Part shown: positions 1-13,572 of the stretch, piece by piece | Layout: every line of letters begins with the position of its first letter | Position numbering within the stretch: the stretch's first letter is position 1 | Assembly: GCA_035048815.1 (NCBI GenBank) | Contig: JAUCBN010000043.1 | Span: 3,475,001 to 3,539,000 of the forward strand | Reading direction: 5' to 3' | DNA length: 64,000 bases | Origin: Abelmoschus esculentus | Taxonomy: Eukaryota > Streptophyta > Magnoliopsida > Malvales > Malvaceae | Notes under the pieces: generated by a model | Told to the model about the DNA's origin: nothing | Databases searched by the model: none | The model's input: only the letters and a program-made list of their open reading frames with translations | Made by a program: the position numbers and the translations under genes

Positions 1-3000
1 AGGTAAACAAAAAATAAGATATTTTAGAATATTTAATTAGTAGGGAAAATTACGTGAGTGATCACCTACTATCATTCTTTCTTGCTTTAGTCATCTAACT
101 ATTTTTTTTGTTAATATCATCACTAATATTTCATTTTATTATTGTTTTAGTCCCCGGTCGTTAAATGTTTAAGTTGCGTCTCTACGGCAAGCATTGTTCG
201 TAACTGCTTGGAAAATGTTGGTAGTGCTGCTGCTTCTGCGTATGTTGTGCTTCTGCCCAGGATAATATCTTAGTTCTGTAGTGTTGGTGTGATAATTTCC
301 CAGATTATAATATATTTGATGAGGTATTTAATATTAGGATTAAATTGATAGAATATTATTATTTTAGAAAAATGTTATTATCACACGATATGTTATGTTT
401 TTCGTTAATTTTTTAATAATCGATGATCAAAATAGTAATGAAACGAAATGTTATCGAAGGTTTTGATGAAAATTTTAATTGTGATCATAGAAAAATAATA
501 ATAATTGAGTGATAATCAGTGTAATTTTATAACAAAAAATAATGATCATTGAATAATTAAAACATGAAAATGATATAGCCGGATGATCGAAATAGAAAAT
601 TTTATTTTTTTAAATATCTCTAGTGTAATATATATTTTTAATGTAAATAACGAAAGATTTTAATAATTTCATCGTTTTAGTAAATTTGTTAACAGTTATT
701 CATTAATGGTTTGATTGAAATCAATTTGAAACTTTAATGACTTAATTAAGACTTTTTCTAAGTTCAGTGGTCATGAAAATCATTTACCCTTCGTGAAGTT
801 TTTGTTTGTAATTGATTTTAGCTGTCATGTCAATACACATGGATTCAATTTAGAGGTGCTGAGCTGGTCGGCCAGTGCAAGGCATGTGCTACGGCGGCTC
901 ACAGCCACCAAATCTTACTTACGTGTCAAACAGAAGATTTAAGATCACGCACGTGGCAAACGATTGATGGTCTAAACTTCTTTATGCAAAATGTATTTTT
1001 TCTTGAAAAAAATCATTGTTACCAAAGAAATTAAATTTATTTTATTTTAGAAATATGAAAAAATAAAATTGATTGAAAGGACATAAAAAAGGAGAAATTA
1101 AGATCTTCTACAATATAAATAATCAGACGATTTCAATTTATCATATTATATATAATTTATTTATTTTAATACAATTTTTAAATAATTATTTATTTCTTAA
1201 TTATATATATATATTAGATATATCTATAAATGATATAATAAGATAGGCCTATCTAAAATCTCCTTCCTTGACAGTAACCAACTGCCTGATCCTCACGTTC
1301 AAGTCCTTATCACGTGACTTGCCCTGTATTGGGCGGCACCGCCCTCCCTTTTGAATTACAGGAAGGCCTTTAATTATGTGCAAAATCAAGCTGTCAAAGT
1401 ACAGCATAGAGATTTGTGATACTTTAGCTTCTTTTGGGTTTACGGACAAAATTACCATTTTTGAAAATAATAATAAGATCATTTTTTCCCCAATATAGTC
1501 TATTTATGGACAAAATGTCAATGTTGGCATAAAAAACTATTTTATAAAATAAAAATTAATTGCTTTATTAAATATGTTTATGCCATATAAATGTTAGTTT
1601 AAAGATTTTCAGTTTTGATATCGATAGTTGTTTTTTTATCATCCTGTATGATGATATTTATTTAGGTTTCTAATTTTTTAAAAAACTCATAAATTTAAAT
1701 AAAATTTTAGGATTTGAAGGATTTTTCGTATTCTAGGTATTTATTTAACATATAAACAGTGCAAAACATTCTTTCAAGAAGATAAAAATATAGTTATAAT
1801 TAGAGGGATTCATTGTCAGATAATATTAGATCGGATTTGATTTGATTTTTTTAAATATTTAATTTTTTATATTGATAACATAGTGATTTATATTCGATTT
1901 TTTTGGATATTTATTTTTTAAATGATCGTTAATCAGATTAGGTTTTTGAATATTTAATTATCCAAAAATATATTTTTAATTTAATTATTTTTAAATTTAA
2001 AAATTATATTTACAAAAATTTTAAAATTTTAAATATAACAAACAATAAATTATTAAATATATTAAGAATCACATCTATAAAAATTCAATTATTATTTTTT
2101 TTTTTTGATATAACAAGCATTGAGTTATTAAACATAAAAAAATATCCATAAAAATTAAAAATTTTAGATTTTTAAATATTGAATAATCCAAAACTTAAAA
2201 TATTGTTATCTGTATCCATCCAAAATATTTAAAATCAGATTGGATATTTTTAAACATCCTTACTTACCACTATCATTATTGGACGAATCTGGGAGAAGAT
2301 CAAGATTTTAGGATCAATTTTGTTATAAATGACAATTAATGACGGGAATGAATAATGAATGATGACTTCTAAGAAATTAACATTTTTGTATAAAGAAATC
2401 CCACCATCATATCGTGAATTAACGGCCACTAACAGAAACAACAATTCAGAATGTTTGGTGACAACTAAATATTTTTATAATTGGATGACTAAAATGAGAT
2501 GACGTTTAAACTTTAATGACTAATAATGCAATTTATCCTAACTACCAATTTCCAAATTCTTCCATCGGTTTGGTGATTGCTTTTATTGTTTATGATATTT
2601 ACCCAATTAAACCGCCAAGGGAATCAAATCATCTAAATGTTGGTTTGACCAGAGTTAGTGAGAAAAGAACATGTGTCAAACGTATTTAATGAACTTTAAG
2701 ACTTTCGGTTATAAAACGTGCGATGTTTTTAAGGTATAAATTAAAAAAAAACATTCTCAATATTTAATTAAATAATTATTTTGATTAATATTTTTAAATT
2801 ATTTTAATTTAAAATATTTTTTGGATGTAAACTATACAAATTAATAATAAATAATTTAAATGATAAAAAATAAATAATTATTTTATATAATTATATAAAA
2901 ATATTTTTTTAATGATGTAATATTTTTTAAGTTAATATATATGTCTATATTATATTATCATAAAAATTATTTTAAATAAAAAATAAAATATTAAATTACT

Positions 3001-3344
3001 CTAAAAATAAAATAAAAATAATTATTTAATAAAATTTTAAGATATTTTTTTAATATCATACTAACAACTAGGAACTGACACGTTAGTTTAGTATAAAGAA
3101 AACTGTATTAAATAAATTGATTAGGAATGGACACGTGGCTGGTGGTATTGAACCAACCAATCTGACCCAATAAAGACAGACAGACAGCTGAAATGATCCA
3201 CCAAACATGTCCTTTTGGGGGGAAAATCCACTCTTGTCTTGGGTAGACAGCGGACAACTCAGACATTAGCCACTCATCTTCCCAGAGGAACACATCTCAA
3301 TGCATTGACAATTCTACCCTTCATTTCATACACAAATTACGTTC

Positions 3345-3450
3345 AAGTAGCACAAATCATCTAACCTTGTCGGTTAAAGAAACGTTTGTTGTTTCTAGAG
3401 GTCATGGGTTTGAGCTCCAGTAATGTCTTCATAGTGATTAAGCAAAAAAA
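3345..3450 (+). repeat. tRNA-derived SINE-like copy
   Basis: The segment has a Pol III A-box-like stretch (GTCGGTTAAAGAAACG) and, some 35 bases on, a B-box-like stretch (GGGTTTGAGCTCC). It ends near an A-rich tract. The same arrangement recurs near 4680, 24741, 41840 (reverse) and 60815, so this is a dispersed family rather than a tRNA gene. No cloverleaf with paired acceptor ends is visible. Confidence 0.55.
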
Positions 3451-4679
3451 ATATTATTTTATAATTATAGTTATATATGGTTACATGGGAATAATGCATC
3501 CTATATGAGAATCAAATTAGGTCGGATTAGATTAGATCGGATTATTTTATAATTTAAATGTTTTGTATTGTTATGATAAAATATTTTTGGTTCGGATATA
3601 TTTTTAGTTTGATTTGATACTATATATTTTTTTATCCTTCAAAATTTATGTTTTTATTTTTAGTTTGATATAATATATATTGTAAATTTATTAAATTAAT
3701 AATTTTTTTAAAAGGAATCAAAATTTATTATTTTAAAACGCTAAAGAAGTAAAAAAATAAACATATCTAATAAAATTATTAAATTACTAAATTTTTAGAT
3801 AATATAAAAAATATTACAGAAGACTTTTAATTTGTAAACTAATATATTTCCACGTCTTTATAAGGTTATATATATTCCCAATTATTAAAGAACCAAACAA
3901 GAGGGCGAAGTTTACCGATGGTAATTAAATTATTTAAAATATTATTTTTGAGTTTTAAATTTATAAATTTAGATTCTATTATGAAATAAACACTCATTAT
4001 TTAAATGTCGTTGATGGATAAATTGTTTACCTAATTATCAGGCGGAATTAAGATTAAATTTTATAAATGTTAAAATACTAAATTAAAAATATAATCTTTA
4101 TTAAGTATTTAAATTTAAAATTTATGGAATAAAGTTTATTTTGTCTAATATTTTATTTTATAAAGATCTAAATTATTATTGGATAAAAAATTTAAAAATA
4201 TATATATTTATTCTTCTTTAATTTGATCATTAGTTGATTATATATTTAATAAATTATTATACTTTTAATTTTAAATATTTATTTTTATAAAAGTCAAATT
4301 ATTTGATCCAATTATATTTTTACAAGAACTAGATTATCATTTGAAATCAAATTTTAGAACAGAAGTTGGAATCTTTAAGTCTCAAGGAAGCTCCATCCTT
4401 GCCTAATTAAACTATTTTATATCTTATAATAATATAAATTTCGTAAATGTTATAAAATAGTTATTAAAATTTTAATTTATTGTAAAATGATAAATCTAAT
4501 ATTTAATATTTTAAATGATAAATAAATTATTTAATGGTTATAAAATGGTCAATTATTATAAGTTATAGTATAAAATTTCTTTATAGTTGATTTCAAAAAA
4601 AATATTTCTAGAAATATTTCAAAGAAACGGATGAAAAAGTTTTTTTTAATAAACCTTTTAAATAAAAATAATATTTTTT

Positions 4680-4790
4680 ATACAAATCATTTTGTCTCAA
4701 TGATTACGAGAACGATTATTGTTCTTAAATGTTATAAATTCGAGTATTAGTATTTATAGTACAACGGTTAAAGATTATTGTTCAGTGGTC
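4680..4790 (+). repeat. Decayed SINE-like copy
   Basis: This is a degraded relative of the SINE-like family seen at 3345, 24741 and 60815. It keeps the words GAACGATTATTGTTCTT and ATTCGAGTATTAG in the same order and spacing as GAACGGTTGTTCTT and GTTCGAGCATCAG in the 60815 copy. The call rests only on this shared order. Confidence 0.35.
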
Positions 4791-5296
4791 AAGAATATAA
4801 ATAAATTTCTTTTTTTAAGAAATGAATTTGAAATTAAAAAAAAAAACATTTTAAACATTTCTCTAAACAAAGTCACTTGAAATCAATTTAAAATAACTGC
4901 AGTAGAATTTATAATAATCAATCATAATAATTAAATATTATAATAATCATTTATAATAATTTTATATTTTATAATAATTAAATAATATTTATATATGTAT
5001 ATTCTTATTTGATAAAATTAATAATATAATTGAAAAATATATAAAAATGAGTATTATAATAATTATCTATTAATATAAAAAAATTATAAAAATACCTCAG
5101 TTCCATACTCATCTCCAATGGTCAACCGATCATTAATTATTAATAATATCTCATAATTTAATTCTATTTTATATTGAAATTCAAAATTTAATTTAATTAT
5201 ATAAAATTCAATAATTAAAAAGATACTTTCAAATTAATTTATTGATTATTTGTGATCTTTTACCCAAGCCAAAATCATAATCATAAAGCTCTCCGA

Positions 5297-5344
5297 ACAC
5301 GTGTACGCATTGAATACGATGGATGCTACCGAGATCCATCGTAT
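5297..5344. promoter_or_regulatory. G-box/ABRE and perfect hairpin upstream of ABCG22
   Basis: ACACGTGT (5297-5304) contains the palindromic CACGTG core bound by bZIP and bHLH factors and typical of ABA-responsive elements. Just after it lies a perfect inverted repeat: ATACGATGGAT (5314-5324) and its complement (5334-5344), separated by nine bases. A TATA-like CTTATATATA follows near 5451. The block sits about 430-475 bp upstream of the ABCG22 start codon. ABA control is inferred from the motif and the family's known role; the hairpin has no assigned function. Confidence 0.5.
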
Positions 5345-5469
5345 CTCCAATCTATTAGAATCGAAGTCCCGTCGAGGGCGTGCATTTGTAAATTTGCAAT
5401 ACTTCGGAGGACATTTCGGTAATTCAAACCTCTCCCTTCTTTAATTGCACCTTATATATATGTTTACAG

Positions 5470-5569
5470 ACTAGTGGTGCTGAGAATCGGTACAGTTGCA
5501 GCACATACAAAAACGAAAAAAAAAATCATTGAATTTCCTTTTTTCTCCATTCTGGTTCGTAAAAACAAG
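5470..5569 (+). other. ABCG22 5' UTR exon (predicted)
   Basis: A TATA-like CTTATATATA near 5451 is followed by a leader ending in ACAAG|GTATGTG at 5569/5570. The acceptor CATGCAG at 5759-5765 lies just before the ATG at 5773. The transcription start is estimated from the TATA position only. Confidence 0.5.
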
Positions 5570-5772
5570 GTATGTGTACGATCTTAACAGTTCCAATGAA
5601 ACTGCTCTTTCTCTTTGGATTTTCTCGTCAACCAAACAAGGTTTTGCTTGTCTCGCCTCCTTATGATGAACATTACGATTCCAGTCACTTTGTTTTTTTA
5701 CATGATTCTTTGTAATACATTTGAAGAAATTACAGTCTGAATTATATGTTCATGGCTTCATGCAGTTGTTCA

Positions 5773-8700
5773 ATGGAGAAACCGAGTACTTCAACCACTT
5801 TGGCGCGAACGAAATCGGACCAACTGGTGGAGGCTTTGGCTGCGGCCTTCAAGTCACCGTGGCAAAGCGAACAGCAGTCACCGGGAACCTCTGAAAGTGG
5901 TGGAACTCTGTCGAGGAAACGGATGATGATCGGTGCATCACCAAAGCGGAGCGGCGGCAGTGGCAGCGAGAACAACACTTACATTAGGAAGTCGAGGAGT
6001 GCTCAGATGAAGCAGGAGTTGGAAGAACTCAGCAGCGGAGCGGCTCTCAGCCGTGCTTCTAGTGCTAGTTTGGGGTTGTCTTTTTCGTTCACCGGCTTCA
6101 CTTTGCCGCCGGATGAGATCGCCGATTCCAAACCCTTCAGCGACGATGATATACGTAAGTTTTTTTACAAATATGTTTTCTCATGCACAAACTACCTTAA
6201 TTAATTATAGGAGTATTAAAATTTTAGATATATAAAATTAAATTATTAATAAAAAATATAAAATAAAAAATTAAAATTAAAACTGTATTTTAATACGCCT
6301 CGATCCATAATAAAAAATATATCATAGTATATTATTTAAAAATGGATTCCACTAGTGAGATTTGTGAAATGACACAATTCCTATAATAACTTTAAAAATA
6401 ATAATTGAAATGAGCAATGCAATTTTGGTCATAAAAGTAAGATTATAAGTTGAAAGAAATGCATTGATTTTTTTAATAATCTAAAAATATTATAAATTAA
6501 TGCTTGTTTATTTGTATTTTTAAATTTTTAATAATATATATCATATAAATAAAATGATTTAAATTTAAATCTTTTAAATGTGAAAGAAAATGTTTTTTTT
6601 TTATTTACAAAAGTCATTTTTTTTCTTTGAAATCCAGAAAAGTTGGACTTAAATCAAAGTGATTGAGTCTTAATTAGTTATAGTATGAAGGCTTCACATC
6701 AAACACCTCATCAATGGGAGACATTCATAACCTAAGGATTGACTACTTAAAAAAGAACAAAATATAATTTTTAAAGCAAATTAGTGTAGGATTAAAGTTA
6801 GAATTTAAGGTTAAGATGAACAAAATATAAATATTTAAAAATAAAGAATAAATTCAAAAATAAACTAAATTCTAAATTAATTTTTATATATATAAAAAAA
6901 GGAAGTGAAAAGCAATTGCCTTTCACTGCTCCTTAATAGCACGGTCACTGAATTAGTGGGTCCCAAAACATGGAAAGATTGAACACAAATAACAGAAGAT
7001 TAACATACTGATGGAACCATTGGACCCCATGTGGTTGAAATATTTGTTTCTTCTCTGTCGTAGCCATTCCCACACCTACATGCGACCAAGGCCATGTCAA
7101 ATTGATTGATTGATATTCAGAAACAGTTTTAAGGTCCCAATTTCATTACAAAACATATCTTGTGGCTTGACTTATGAAACTAAGTATACGGTCAATGGGG
7201 TCTGAATTTTAAAACAAAACTGATCTCAGTTCTTTTTCTCTACCTTGCCATCTTTACTGCAAAATCTTCTTCTACTATGAAGACAATTATCAATGATAAT
7301 GGTGAGAATATGTTATATATATTATTGTTAAAACAAACCAGTAAAATCTTCATTTGCAGCTGAAGATGTTGAAGCTGGAACCTCTAAAGTGAAATTTCAG
7401 ACAGAACCTACTAGTCCAATTTATCTCAAGGTAAACATAAAATCAAAAACATGTCTTGTTTTTTTCTTCCCATTATCATCATCAAGTAATCTGCAACAAC
7501 AAACTTCAGGTCTTGAATAAAAAGAGAGAAACATATGTGCTTGTTTATGGTGTGTGGATTGATTTTGGGTGCCATATGTATTTGGACAGGCAAGAGATGG
7601 GGGAGAATTGTCTAAAGATCAACGCAAATCCTATAGAACATGGCTAACGTTGTCAGGTTCTGTCTTGTACGGAGTAGTCTCATCTTACATGGACATTTTT
7701 GTACAAGACTCTTCCCTTCTTTCCAACATATGACACCACCATATATATTTTATGAAAGCATGAATTTAGGTTAGAAAGTCTTAGAACATTGGCTAAATTA
7801 GGACATGAAAGTTACATAAAACAATCATTTGGAGCACAATTTCATTGAGGAAAGAAGGGTATGGGCTATCTGATATATTCTGTTTTTACAGTTTTACGTT
7901 TCGGTTTCTTTTGATGGGGAAATATAGTTATCACACTGAGAATTATGTTATGTTTGGAACGGCGTTAATGGACTCAATATGAATATAATGTGTTCGATTA
8001 AGGTTAGTTCATGTCTTGCAACTGCAGTTCACAGATGTGACCTACAAGGTGCTTGTCAAAGGCATAACAAGTTGTGAAGAGAGGGATATCTTGAATGGGA
8101 TCTCTGGTGCTGTAAATCCCGGCGAAGTTTTGGCTCTTATGGGACCTTCAGGAAGTGGGAAGACCACACTCCTTAATCTGCTCGGAGGCCGATTAGTCCA
8201 GTCCGCTGTAGGTGGTTCGGTTACATATAATGATCAGCCTTTTTCCAAGTTTCTTAAAAGCAGGTAAGAATCTTAAACTTAATTCATCATGTCTTGTTTA
8301 AAGATTTTCAATGTACACTGCAGAGGCTAGCAATGTAGTCTAAATGGTGAATATTGGATGGTAACATTTGATCATATATGGCAGGATAGGATTTGTTACT
8401 CAAGACGATGTCTTGTTTCCGCACCTTACGGTGAAAGAAACATTGACATATGCAGCCCGGCTTCGATTGCCAAGAGTGTTAACGAAACAGCAGAAAGAAA
8501 AACGAGCCATCGATGTGATTTACGAGTTAGGCTTGGAAAGGTAAACTGTCTCTTTTCTTGTACTACTGGTATTGAATCTCAGACTGTATGTTAAACAACA
8601 TAGTTTGGTCTTGAAATGCTGGTATGCAGATGTCAAGACACCATGATCGGTGGATCATTCGTCCGAGGAGTGTCAGGCGGGGAAAGGAAAAGAGTTTGTA

Positions 8701-10604
8701 TTGGAAATGAAATCATAATCAACCCTTCTCTTCTGTTTCTTGATGAACCAACTTCTGGCTTGGACTCAACAACTGCTCTAAGGACCATTCAAACGTTACA
8801 AGACATAGCCCAGGTTTGAGTTTTGACATCCTCAATCTCAAGTACTTTAAGTCAATGCTGTTATTTCAAAGACAGTTTCAGAATTGTGAAACAGAAACAT
8901 GGTTATGTCCAGGTTTAATATCTTCACCTGTAATTGCAGGTTGGGAAGACAGTTATAACAACAATCCACCAGCCATCGAGTAGACTGTTCCACAAATTTG
9001 ACAAATTGATTCTTCTTGGGAAAGGCAGTTTACTCTACTTTGGGAAAGCTTCAGAAGCAATGGTTTATTTCTCATCCATTGGATGTTCCCCTCTAATTGC
9101 AATGAACCCTGCAGAGTTTCTGCTTGACCTTGCAAATGGGAACATAACTGGTATTTCTGTGCCATCAGAGCTCGAGGACAAAGTTCGAATGGGGAATTCG
9201 GAAGCCGAAACCAGAAACGGCAAACCTCCACCAGCAGTTGTTCATGTGGTAAACTTCAATTCAACTCTAAACTTTCCGAAATAGAACCTTTCTTTTTTCA
9301 GTACAAGAGGAGCTGTATGACTCGTATATAAAATCTGAGGAAGCTCAGGTAACATGGACTGCATTTCGGATTGTATTAATATGTTACACTTAGTTGATTC
9401 TAATAATGTCCTAATAATACATTTTCACTTGAAAACAGTATCTAGTCGAGGCCTATGAGTCGAGAGTTGCAGATAGTGAGAATAGGAAACTTATGGCTCC
9501 TCTTCCATTGGATGAAGAGCTGAAGTCGAAAGCGTCTTCTTCGAAGCGGCAATGGGGTGCAAGCTGGTGGCAACAGTATTGCATCTTGTTCTGTAGAGGG
9601 ATCAAAGAAAGAAGGTATGAATATTTCAGCTGGTTGAGGATCACACAAGTTCTTTCAACAGCAGTCATCTTGGGATTACTATGGTGGCAATCCGATAGTA
9701 AAACCGCCAGAGGCCGTCAAGATCAGGTAAAAGTTGATTTTTTTTTCTCCTTTTGACAACATTATCAACTTGTCATAGAAAAAAAAATGTTACTTACACT
9801 CACATCAATGGAACCTTGGAACAATGCAGGCAGGGCTGCTGTTCTTCATAGCCGTCTTCTGGGGCTTCTTTCCTGTTTTCACTGCAATCTTCACATTCCC
9901 TCAAGAAAGAGCCATGCTAGATAAAGAAAGAGCAGCTGACATGTACCGGTTGAGCGCGTATTTTTTAGCTCGGACGACTAGTGACCTTCCACTCGATCTG
10001 ATATTACCACTACTTTTCCTTCTGGTAGTCTATTTCATGGCAGGCTTGAGACTGAGTGCTAGTCCCTTCTTCCTCAGTATGCTTACAGTTTTTCTCTGCA
10101 TTGTTGCTGCCCAAGTATGTCATTCTGCAACTACTTGTCACATCGAAACCGTAAAATTAAACAATTGTTTAAACTTCAAGGGATGAAATTGGATGCTTTT
10201 GCAGGGTCTTGGACTAGCCATTGGTGCCACACTAATGGACTTAAAGAGAGCTACCACTTTGGCTTCAGTAACTGTGATGACCTTCATGCTAGCTGGTGGC
10301 TACTTTGTTAAGGTAAGCAACCAAATCTCTGCTCAAAATTCTGAAGAACTGCACAAAATTCTCATATTACCATCCTTGGATGCCGCAGAAAGTACCAATG
10401 TTCGTATCCTGGATCCGGTACATGTCATTCAACTATCACACTTACAAGCTTCTTCTAAAGGTACAATACCAAGGCATCCTGCCTAAGGTAAACGGCATAC
10501 AAACAGACAGTGGTTGGAACGAAGTTGTTGCCTTGGTTGCCATGATTTTCGGCTACCGTTTCTTGGCTTACCTCTCGTTGCGAAGAATGAAACTTCATGG
10601 TTGA
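5773..10604 (+). CDS. ABCG22: ABC transporter G family member 22 (half-size)
   Basis: Coding exons are 5773-6154, 7360-7430, 8028-8263, 8385-8540, 8630-8813, 8940-9248, 9439-9726, 9830-10114, 10205-10312 and 10389-10604. They join in frame to 744 residues, close to Arabidopsis ABCG22. The N-terminal region is Ser-rich (TRSxQL-like, SSGAALSRASSASLGLSFSF). The nucleotide-binding domain has Walker A GPSGSGKT, signature VSGGERKR, Walker B LLFLDEP and H-loop TTIHQPSSR. Six hydrophobic segments follow, from VLSTAVILGLLWW to VVALVAMIFGYRFLAYLSL. Half-transporters of this type dimerise in the plasma membrane; Arabidopsis ABCG22 affects stomatal closure and water loss, while its substrate is unsettled. 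A 5' UTR intron (5570-5765) explains the start: the upstream ATG at 5746 lies inside it. A possible extra exon at 9310-9348 keeps the frame and would add 13 residues. ABCG27 is the nearest alternative identity. Confidence 0.93.
6155..7359 (+). other. ABCG22 intron 1 (1.2 kb)
   Basis: This is the longest intron of the gene, GTAAGT...TTGCAG. It interrupts a Pro codon after the DDDI motif. It is AT-rich, and no other gene or clear repeat was seen inside it. Confidence 0.8.
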
Positions 10605-10869
10605 GCCCAACAAGATAAACTAGCAACATTTCATGTCTGAAAAAGGCTTGAGACTGCCATTCTTTCAAGGGTAATCTTGAGTTGTAAAACTGATGAGTCT
10701 GCAAAATGGACTATATGTGGAGCTATTTTTCAGGGTATTTTTTACCTTGAGAATTTGTTAATGATGTCCTAATCCTATGTTGTCAATTTAACCATGTGCA
10801 AATTTTATAGTTGTGTTGTGTTCACCCTATGCCTTTGTATAAAATTTTCTGTATTTTTTTTATATATTT

Positions 10870-12389
10870 TTTTATGTGCTAATATTAAGTCATTAAAAAA
10901 ATTAAATTTTAATATTCAAATGCGAGTATACGAGGACAATTAGTTAGGTTTAAAAAAATAAAATTTTGAAAATTATTAATTATATAATATTCTAAAAACA
11001 TTTATTTCAAGATTTATAAAATATTACAATATTCCATGTTCTTATTTTTCATGAAAATTTTCTTCAATTGTCGGAATTTTTTTCTTCAATTTTTTTTTTA
11101 CATTTTTCTGATTATTTTTAATTTTAAAAAATAACTTTTGGAATTGTATTTATCAACACCCGGACGCGTATATACACTATATATTCTAAATTTCAAATTT
11201 ATTTATTATCAGAATTTATGATTTTATGGCTTAAGAATTTTGTTTTTAGGATTTATAGGTTAGAATTTAATATTTTGGTGGATTTGATGTTTTTATAAAT
11301 TTTGAAAATTTTAGGTTTTTGGAATATATTTTTATTTTTTAATAATATATTATTTATTTATATATTTAATATTATTTATAATATTTTTTAATATAAATAT
11401 TTTATTTATTGATTATATATTAATATATTATTATATGTATTATAATATTATTTTTAATATATTTATATAAAATAATATTATTTAAAATAATTGTTACACG
11501 TAGTGTAAACCTTCGATAATAATTAAAGAAATTAATATCTCAACGTGGTTATTAAAATTACAACAAAATGATTGAGCGATTAATGTCAAATGTTTAAAAT
11601 TATCTTCTAGAACGGATATTATTATAATTATTATTAGTTAAATTAATATATATATATATATATTTGAATAATTTAAAGATAATTATAAAATAATATTTGT
11701 TTATATTTATTTTTAATAATATATATATACTTTACTTAAATTTGAACTCTTAATATAAATATTATTATTTTTATTAGAAACAGTTAATTAAATTTATATA
11801 TATTATTTTTAAACATTCCAAGTCGAACTCGTACGGTTAAATCAAGGAAAGTCCCATACGTAACATTTCAGTCGTTTAACAATTAAACACGTAATCCAAG
11901 TTTAGATTAAGATTATTGTTAAACAATTAACTTCAAAATAATTTATATTCTTTGTCGCATGATTTTTTTGCACTCTTTCCCTAAATGGTATGTTTGTAAT
12001 TTTTTTAGTACAAACACAAGACATGAGAAGTAAAGTATGATTATTGAAATTTGTTTATGATAATTTTAAAATTCACAATTTAAGGAAATAAATATTAATT
12101 AAAAGTTTTTTTTATTTATTCTAAAAATTATTAATATATAAAAATTAAATATAAAAATAATAATATTATACATTCTACCCGATATGTATTTAAAAAAATA
12201 ATAATAATCGATGATATATTTATATTTTATAATAATATTTATATTAATTATAATCTATTTATTTATAATTAATATTTTAATAATTAAAGTTTGACTTTTA
12301 TTATTATTTTGATTTGATATGTTTTTTTTGTTTAGGGTGAACTACACTGGATGGAGCCACATGGAAGGTGACTCTTATAGTTTAGAGTA
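10870..12389. other. AT-rich intergenic DNA downstream of ABCG22
   Basis: This stretch is almost entirely A/T runs (for example 11330-11480 and 11640-11720), with no credible coding frame. No boundaries of a defined repeat were found until the MITE that begins at 12399. Confidence 0.6.
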
Positions 12390-12398
12390 TTTATAATA

Positions 12399-12969
12399 AA
12401 CATAAAGATAATTTTAACTCTTAATGTTTATGAATTTTATCATTTTATTCTTTATATTTGGGGATAAATTTAGTCTTTAAATTATATTTTTTGACAAATA
12501 TCTCATTTTTTAATTAGCATGATGATTATATAGTTAAAAGTTAATGATATTGATATGTCATATATATATATATATAATGATATTTAAGATTTGAGAATGA
12601 TTAGTAGTCTTTTATTTTAGATTTAATTATTTTTTAATATTTTTATTTGAATTTTAATTGTTTTATATTTTATGTTAGAATAAAATTATATTTTACATGT
12701 ATATATTTATTATTATCATAAAAAAATTAACGATAATGATATGTCATATATGTAGAATGAGGCTAGATATCAAATTATTTAAAATATATTATCACATATA
12801 TATGACATGTCAATATTGTTAAAATTTCAACGGTTTAGTTATTATCTTAATTAAAAAATAAGATATTTGTCAAAAAAACATAGGTTAAGGGTTAAATTTA
12901 TCAAAAAAAAGAATGAGGGCCAAAATGATAAAAATTATAAACGTTAAGGATTAAAATTAGCTTTATGCC
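12399..12969. mobile_element. Long-armed MITE, Mutator-like, with 9-bp target duplication
   Basis: The 571-bp element is bounded by direct repeats TTTATAATA at 12390-12398 and 12970-12978. Its arms are inverted over roughly 160 bp: the left end reads AACATAAAGATAATTTTAA and the reverse complement of the right end reads GGCATAAAGCTAATTTTAA. The words GACAAATATCT and TTTTATCATTTT recur in both arms. It has no transposase frame, so it is non-autonomous. A 9-bp duplication with long inverted ends fits Mutator-like elements; the superfamily is inferred. Confidence 0.75.
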
Positions 12970-13572
12970 TTTATAATATGATTATTGAAATTTTTAAATT
13001 TATAGTATATTTATTTAATTTTGATTTAATAACCACCCACTTCACCACTAATTGTCAACTCATTTTTTTCCAACCAATAAATCTTCACTCATAATTTACA
13101 TGTCATTTTAAAAATATAATTTCTGAAAATTATATTAATTACATGATTGACGGAATAGGTGATTTTCATTGGCTAAGGACCATATGACTGACGTGGTAGG
13201 CCGAACCTATGATATAATCTCTCATTTTATATACACCATAATAAATTGTTTGAATTTTAAAATATTTCTTTAAATTTTTATATTTTTTAATATTTGATTT
13301 TTTAGATTTTTTTTTAAATTTCTCCGATAAAAAAATGGCCGTGGGCCGTGGCTATCTGTAGCAGTTAGCTTAAGGGTCGGGTAGTCATTTGCCACACGTC
13401 TCTTATAAATTGAACCCACGTAGTGGGAGATTTGAATTAAAAAGAAAACAAAAGAAATAGGAAGAAGCATATCTTCTTATCCAATCCACTGCCTTTGCTT
13501 TTGCCTTTGCCATTCCTCTTAAATAGCAGAAGAAGAGAGAAGCAGATCAGATCTGAGATTCATAATCCAGAA

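Larger units (their letters stand above)
1..5290. other. AT-rich intergenic region, no gene seen
   Basis: No open frame here has the codon pattern or domains of a real gene; the few short frames are chance. The stretch is dominated by A/T runs. It holds a SINE-like copy near 3345-3450 and a decayed one near 4680-4790. AT-rich segments at 1808-2270 and 3500-3640 contain repeated GATCGGATT-like words and look like degraded non-autonomous transposons. A possible long inverted-repeat element spans about 44-790, but its ends are too diverged to call. Confidence 0.6.

Noticed and set aside
44..790. Large MITE at the left edge
   Set aside because: The arms share only scattered words and no target duplication was found.
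5746..5772. ATG at 5746 as the ABCG22 start
   Set aside because: It lies between a good donor (5570) and acceptor (ends 5765) of a 5' UTR intron; ATG 5773 matches the family N-terminus.
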